The notes under the pieces are model-generated. The model searched no databases. It was not told the origin of the DNA and was given only the letters and a program-made list of their open reading frames with translations. Position numbers and translations under genes: made by a program. Source: Onchocerca volvulus (taxonomy: Eukaryota > Nematoda > Chromadorea > Rhabditida > Onchocercidae). From it: a stretch of 64,000 bases of DNA. Below are positions 63,201 through 64,000 of this stretch, in pieces (within the stretch, counting starts at the first letter, position 1; each line of letters begins with the position of its first letter). The DNA is taken from positions 11,804,398 to 11,868,397 of the forward strand of contig HG738139.1 in the NCBI GenBank assembly GCA_000499405.2, given 5' to 3'.

Positions 63201-64000
63201 TTTACCATATTTTTGCGAACTTCATCACGCAACCGTTTCTGCTGATCGGATATAATAAGTTGTTGTTTAGCTTGTTCGCATAAAGCGGTTGCACCTGATT
63301 GAGCGGTAACAAATTGTAGGGGATTATGTGCTACCTGTAAATTAAAAATATTTTTTATGAATAATACTAATTTCTAACAAATAATTAAACATTGTTTTTT
63401 CTTTTTTTTTTTTTTTGAACTTGCCAAATAAATTTGTTTTATTGATTTTTATACACATTCTGAAATGTTCGTTTACTGATTTTATATATTTGCTGAAATA
63501 TTTGTTTATTCATCAAAGACAATGAAATATTGATTTTTTTTTATCGACTTGAAATATTTTCTGAAATGTTTATTTATTGAATAAAGATAATGAAATATTG
63601 ATTTTTTTGAATGATTATCGATTCTAAATATTCATCGAAATTGATTACAAATATTAACAGGAATGTTTATTTATTGATTGAAAATAATGAAATGTTGATT
63701 TTTACCAACCGATTCTAAATATTTACGGAAATTTTACATATCTTAATTAAATACAATGAATTTTTATCGGTTTAAAATATTTATCTGGATTGGTTTTAAA
63801 GAACTTAGTGGTGAAAAGATAATTAGAAATAGCTTATGTTTAAAAATACTCTCAATATCTTAATTGACATTTCAAAAAAAATTCATGCTGGAAAAAATTT
63901 ATGGTAGAAACGGACGGAAATAATATTAAACAATCTCAATAATTTGCATTTAATTTTAGCTTTAAAATCGGATATTTATAAAATTAAAAATTAAAATAAT
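41256..64000 (-). CDS. LMO7: LMO7/LIMCH1-type PDZ-LIM scaffold protein, at least 22 exons, 5' end outside the window
   Basis: Minus-strand exons are 63334-63206, 62899-62784, 62364-62250, (candidate near 57.8 kb), 56654-56226, 54898-54763, 54247-53997, 52343-52161, 51889-51787, 51189-51065, 50860-50714, 49761-49657, 49273-49094, 48591-48453, 47927-47736, 47264-46899, 46127-46003, 45295-45167, 44941-44870, 44152-44019, 43790-43616, 42940-42829 and 41446-41256. From 56654 to the stop the exons sum to 1098 codons with every junction in phase; three upstream exons add 120 residues. The order is coiled/DUF4757-like segment, long Ser/Asn-rich linker, PDZ, linker, C-terminal LIM, which is the LMO7/LIMCH1 layout. 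LMO7 links cell junctions to actin and myosin in animals; that role is inferred here. The N-terminal CH domain expected for the family is not in the window. Two junctions require GC donors. Introns are mostly AT-rich and gene-free. Confidence 0.93.
41640..41930. repeat. Degenerate AT-rich array in the last intron of the LMO7-like gene
   Basis: Three related segments are visible: ATGATTAACTCAATTCAATC followed by ATATAATCG (about 41696), GCGATTAACTTAATTTAATC followed by GCATAATCG (about 41766), and ACTTAATTTAATTACATAAT followed by CATT (about 41895). They are separated by AATAATATA-rich filler. They are clearly related but of uneven spacing. Confidence 0.55.
43616..47927 (-). CDS. LMO7: Linker exons between PDZ and LIM of the LMO7-like gene
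   Basis: Eight exons: 47927-47736, 47264-46899, 46127-46003, 45295-45167, 44941-44870, 44152-44019 and 43790-43616, with 46899-47264 the largest (122 codons). The translation is polar and low in hydrophobic residues, for example FRKQKHSPIRKFAAPNANKH, SALSSVSMLDDDDSRVAYIG, SRTSLASSTSCSITG, ISYWMKKDEAKTMSLPRNIG and DCREWRQIIEQQRLPSPGDP. This looks like the phosphorylatable disordered linker typical of the family; the Ser/Arg clusters (RHSRERFSSRTS) are plausible kinase sites. Exon 44152-44019 ends CATCATAG|GCTAGT, again needing a GC donor to join 43790 in frame as HH-SSYYENKK. (Count corrected: seven exons are listed.). Confidence 0.88.
45860..46002. repeat. Degenerate minisatellite in an intron
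   Basis: Repeats of the form TTTACTGAAGTAAATAATAA, TTTACTAATGTAAACAATGA and TTTACTGAAATAAATAATGA at 45897-45978 give a loose unit of about 30-40 bases immediately after the exon at 46003-46127 (minus strand). Several units contain partial dyads (TTTACT...AGTAAA). Confidence 0.65.
46484..46507. repeat. (AAT)n microsatellite in an intron
   Basis: An uninterrupted run of AAT/ATA triplets (about seven to eight units) lies in the intron between exons 46899-47264 and 46003-46127 of the LMO7-like gene. Confidence 0.85.
48453..49273 (-). CDS. LMO7: PDZ-domain exons of the LMO7-like gene
   Basis: Exons 49273-49094 and 48591-48453 encode residues about 494-600 (numbering from the ATG at 56654). The carboxylate-binding loop is KHFGFTITGG (F522-G-F-T525). 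It is followed by IKIDAVIVGTPADEAGLQ, then VGDLLLSINGESV across the intron, and VVRMLHEAERVGDIELRIRR. These are the beta-B strand, the GSPA-like turn, the VGD-x-L-x-x-ING strand and the final strand of a PDZ domain. The position ahead of a C-terminal LIM matches LMO7. The loop is GFTI rather than GLGF, as in many PDZ domains. The ligand is not predictable from the sequence. Confidence 0.93.
49657..54898 (-). CDS. LMO7: Ser/Thr/Asn-rich linker exons ahead of the PDZ domain
   Basis: Seven exons: 54898-54763, 54247-53997, 52343-52161, 51889-51787, 51189-51065, 50860-50714 and 49761-49657. Examples are EEHQEDSGIENNCRSSSIDD, SPSPPNHQQYCYQHLELSSP, YLGEPSDSDSDFPAPPDYLL, SNSLPTIRRDPLSTLTTKRN and IPIPKSHLKTVDIQFEDKPG. 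No folded domain is seen. The acidic stretch followed by FPAPPDYL looks like a short linear motif with Pro-rich character. All introns have GT donors and T-rich AG acceptors and all phases match. The intron after 51787 contains a perfect 17-bp hairpin at 51674-51709. Confidence 0.88.
51674..51709. repeat. Perfect 17-bp hairpin with 2-base loop, in an intron
   Basis: ATCGTTGAATTTCTTGA at 51674-51690, then AG, then the exact complement at 51693-51709. It lies in the intron between the exons at 51787 and 51189 of the LMO7-like gene, about 80 bases after the donor on the minus strand. It could affect splicing or be a small foldback element. A 2-base loop is too tight for a normal microRNA precursor. 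Confidence 0.85.
56226..56654 (-). CDS. LMO7: Long N-proximal exon of the LMO7-like gene, possible internal start
   Basis: The exon of 143 codons reads MKFFRKLVPSLSDIAEEDNN, then SKYSNL-type polar sequence, LSQQQRFIHLKQCHND, YLMYNLWDETIGTTYKVDR and a final TAIRIFISP before the donor CCG|GTATTT. An acceptor TTCTATTCTAG lies one base before the ATG. So either an upstream exon ending in phase 2 splices here, or a spliced leader is added and translation starts at this Met, giving a shorter isoform of 1097 residues that lacks the upstream coiled region. The sequence cannot decide. The exon is certain as coding because the frame is open and continues in phase into 54898. Confidence 0.85.
57756..57853 (-). 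CDS. Candidate small exon of the LMO7-like gene
   Basis: This patch is less AT-rich than its surroundings. On the minus strand it reads NRTEFCNEKTEYPERMSQRQ, then IAVRMR, up to a possible donor AGAAA|GTTGAG (exon end about 57756). Joined to 56654 this ends in phase 2 and gives MRN-MKFFRK in frame. A possible acceptor is GTATTAG at about 57847-57853. However, the upstream exon at 62250 ends in phase 0 and does not fit that acceptor, so another exon or a different boundary is needed. An alternative frame (NFVTKRRNIRKECRRGKLR) with donor TTGCG|GTTCGC would also join in phase. Confidence 0.35.
58507..58579 (-). tRNA. tRNA-Lys (CTT)
   Basis: The minus strand reads GCCCGGTTAGCTCAGTCGGT, then AGAGCACCAGACTCTTAATC, TGGCTGTCGCGGGTTCGAGC and CCCGCATCGGGC. 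The acceptor stem GCCCGGT pairs with ATCGGGC (one G-T pair). The D arm carries TAGCTCAGTCGGTAGAGC (A box). The anticodon arm CCAGA-CTCTTAA-TCTGG gives anticodon CTT, lysine codon AAG. The T arm GCGGG-TTCGAGC-CCCGC carries the B box. No intron is present. TTTT follows on the minus strand at about 58490-58486 as the likely Pol III terminator. It lies in an intron of the LMO7-like gene in the same orientation. All stems pair, so it should be functional. Confidence 0.97.
62250..63334 (-). CDS. LMO7: Coiled/DUF4757-like exons of the LMO7-like gene
   Basis: Three in-phase exons: 63334-63206, 62899-62784 and 62364-62250. They encode AKQQLIISDQQKRLRDEVRK (helical, charged), then HSDDDETGWQSNLDSWLSKR and KTAILRWKDDMK, then NEKREATTEKEIIQQQQQQE and KQRYRQQSRNDN. 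The WQSNLDSWLSKRK motif resembles the W-x-x-NLDxW-xx-RRK segment of the region upstream of the PDZ in LMO7/LIMCH1 (annotated in vertebrates as DUF4757), which supports membership in the same gene. The CAA/CAG run codes for a short poly-Gln inside a coiled-coil. The exon at 63334 begins in phase 0 after a TTTACAG acceptor, so coding continues upstream beyond the window or in an unseen exon. Confidence 0.88.
63335..64000. repeat. Intron with degenerate tandem repeat, right end of window
   Basis: Three or more related units of roughly 80-120 bases occur at about 63455-63730. Each has TTTATTNATTNAANAAAGAYAATGAAATATTGAT-like sequence (TTTATTGA at 63572 and 63671, AATGAAATATTGATTTTTTT at 63521 and 63588, AATGAAATGTTGATTTTTAC at 63687) followed by CGATTCTAAATATT. 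No exon was recognised to the window end. Confidence 0.6.

Noticed and set aside
62993..63232. Minus-strand frame MRDEVRKNMVNLIENFQSKL...
   Set aside because: Its start is the end of a true exon (RDEVRKNM); the rest is read-through into an intron.

Overview
This window looks like nuclear DNA of a nematode, most likely a filarial (onchocercid) worm. The DNA is very AT-rich. Genes are cut into short exons with nematode-type splice acceptors (often TTTTCAG or TTTTAG), and intergenic DNA is full of poly-A/poly-T runs. A decayed piece of a Rickettsiales/Wolbachia-type 16S rRNA gene sits inside eukaryotic sequence at about 12.1-12.3 kb, which is expected in filarial genomes. The species assignment is inference; no species-diagnostic locus was recognised.

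Layout. 0-2 kb: a long imperfect inverted repeat, with a small candidate secreted-peptide ORF abutting its right end. 2.5-5.5 kb: a patchwork of Helitron-like elements, with two head-to-tail junctions, an inverted 5' end, a decayed coding scrap and an internal repeated block. 5.8-10 kb: dispersed repeats, one ~0.9 kb family with another copy at 15.7-16.7 kb and an inverted partial copy at 9.5-9.8 kb, and one ~0.4 kb TATA-containing family whose second copy is inverted at 24.3-24.7 kb. 12.1-15 kb (+): the 16S fragment, followed about 170 bp later by a six-exon gene for a FAR1/ZSWIM3-type zinc-binding protein. 18.3-19.1 kb: a T-rich strand-asymmetric block. 19.9-24.0 kb (-): a complete eight-exon gene for a type II membrane GT49 glycosyltransferase of the B4GAT1/LARGE group, in which the expected DxD motif reads DSQ. 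24.7-41.2 kb: a gene-poor AT-rich stretch with one doubtful ORF pair at 34 kb. 41.3 kb to beyond 64 kb (-): a very large multi-exon gene for an LMO7/LIMCH1-type scaffold (coiled/DUF4757-like region, PDZ domain, C-terminal LIM domain), with a tRNA-Lys(CTT) gene in one of its introns. Its 5' end is outside the window.

The three main genes were rebuilt by hand from six-frame reading plus splice-phase bookkeeping. In the FAR1-like and GT49 genes, and in the LMO7-like gene from 56.65 kb to its stop, every proposed junction keeps the reading frame. They are separate eukaryotic transcription units (nucleic-acid binding, Golgi glycosylation, cell-junction/actin scaffold) with no sign of acting together. 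No CRISPR array, phage or bacterial operon was found. The most unusual items are the bacterial 16S fragment just upstream of a host gene, the altered DxD site in the glycosyltransferase, two inferred GC-AG introns in the LMO7-like gene, and the tandem Helitron junctions.
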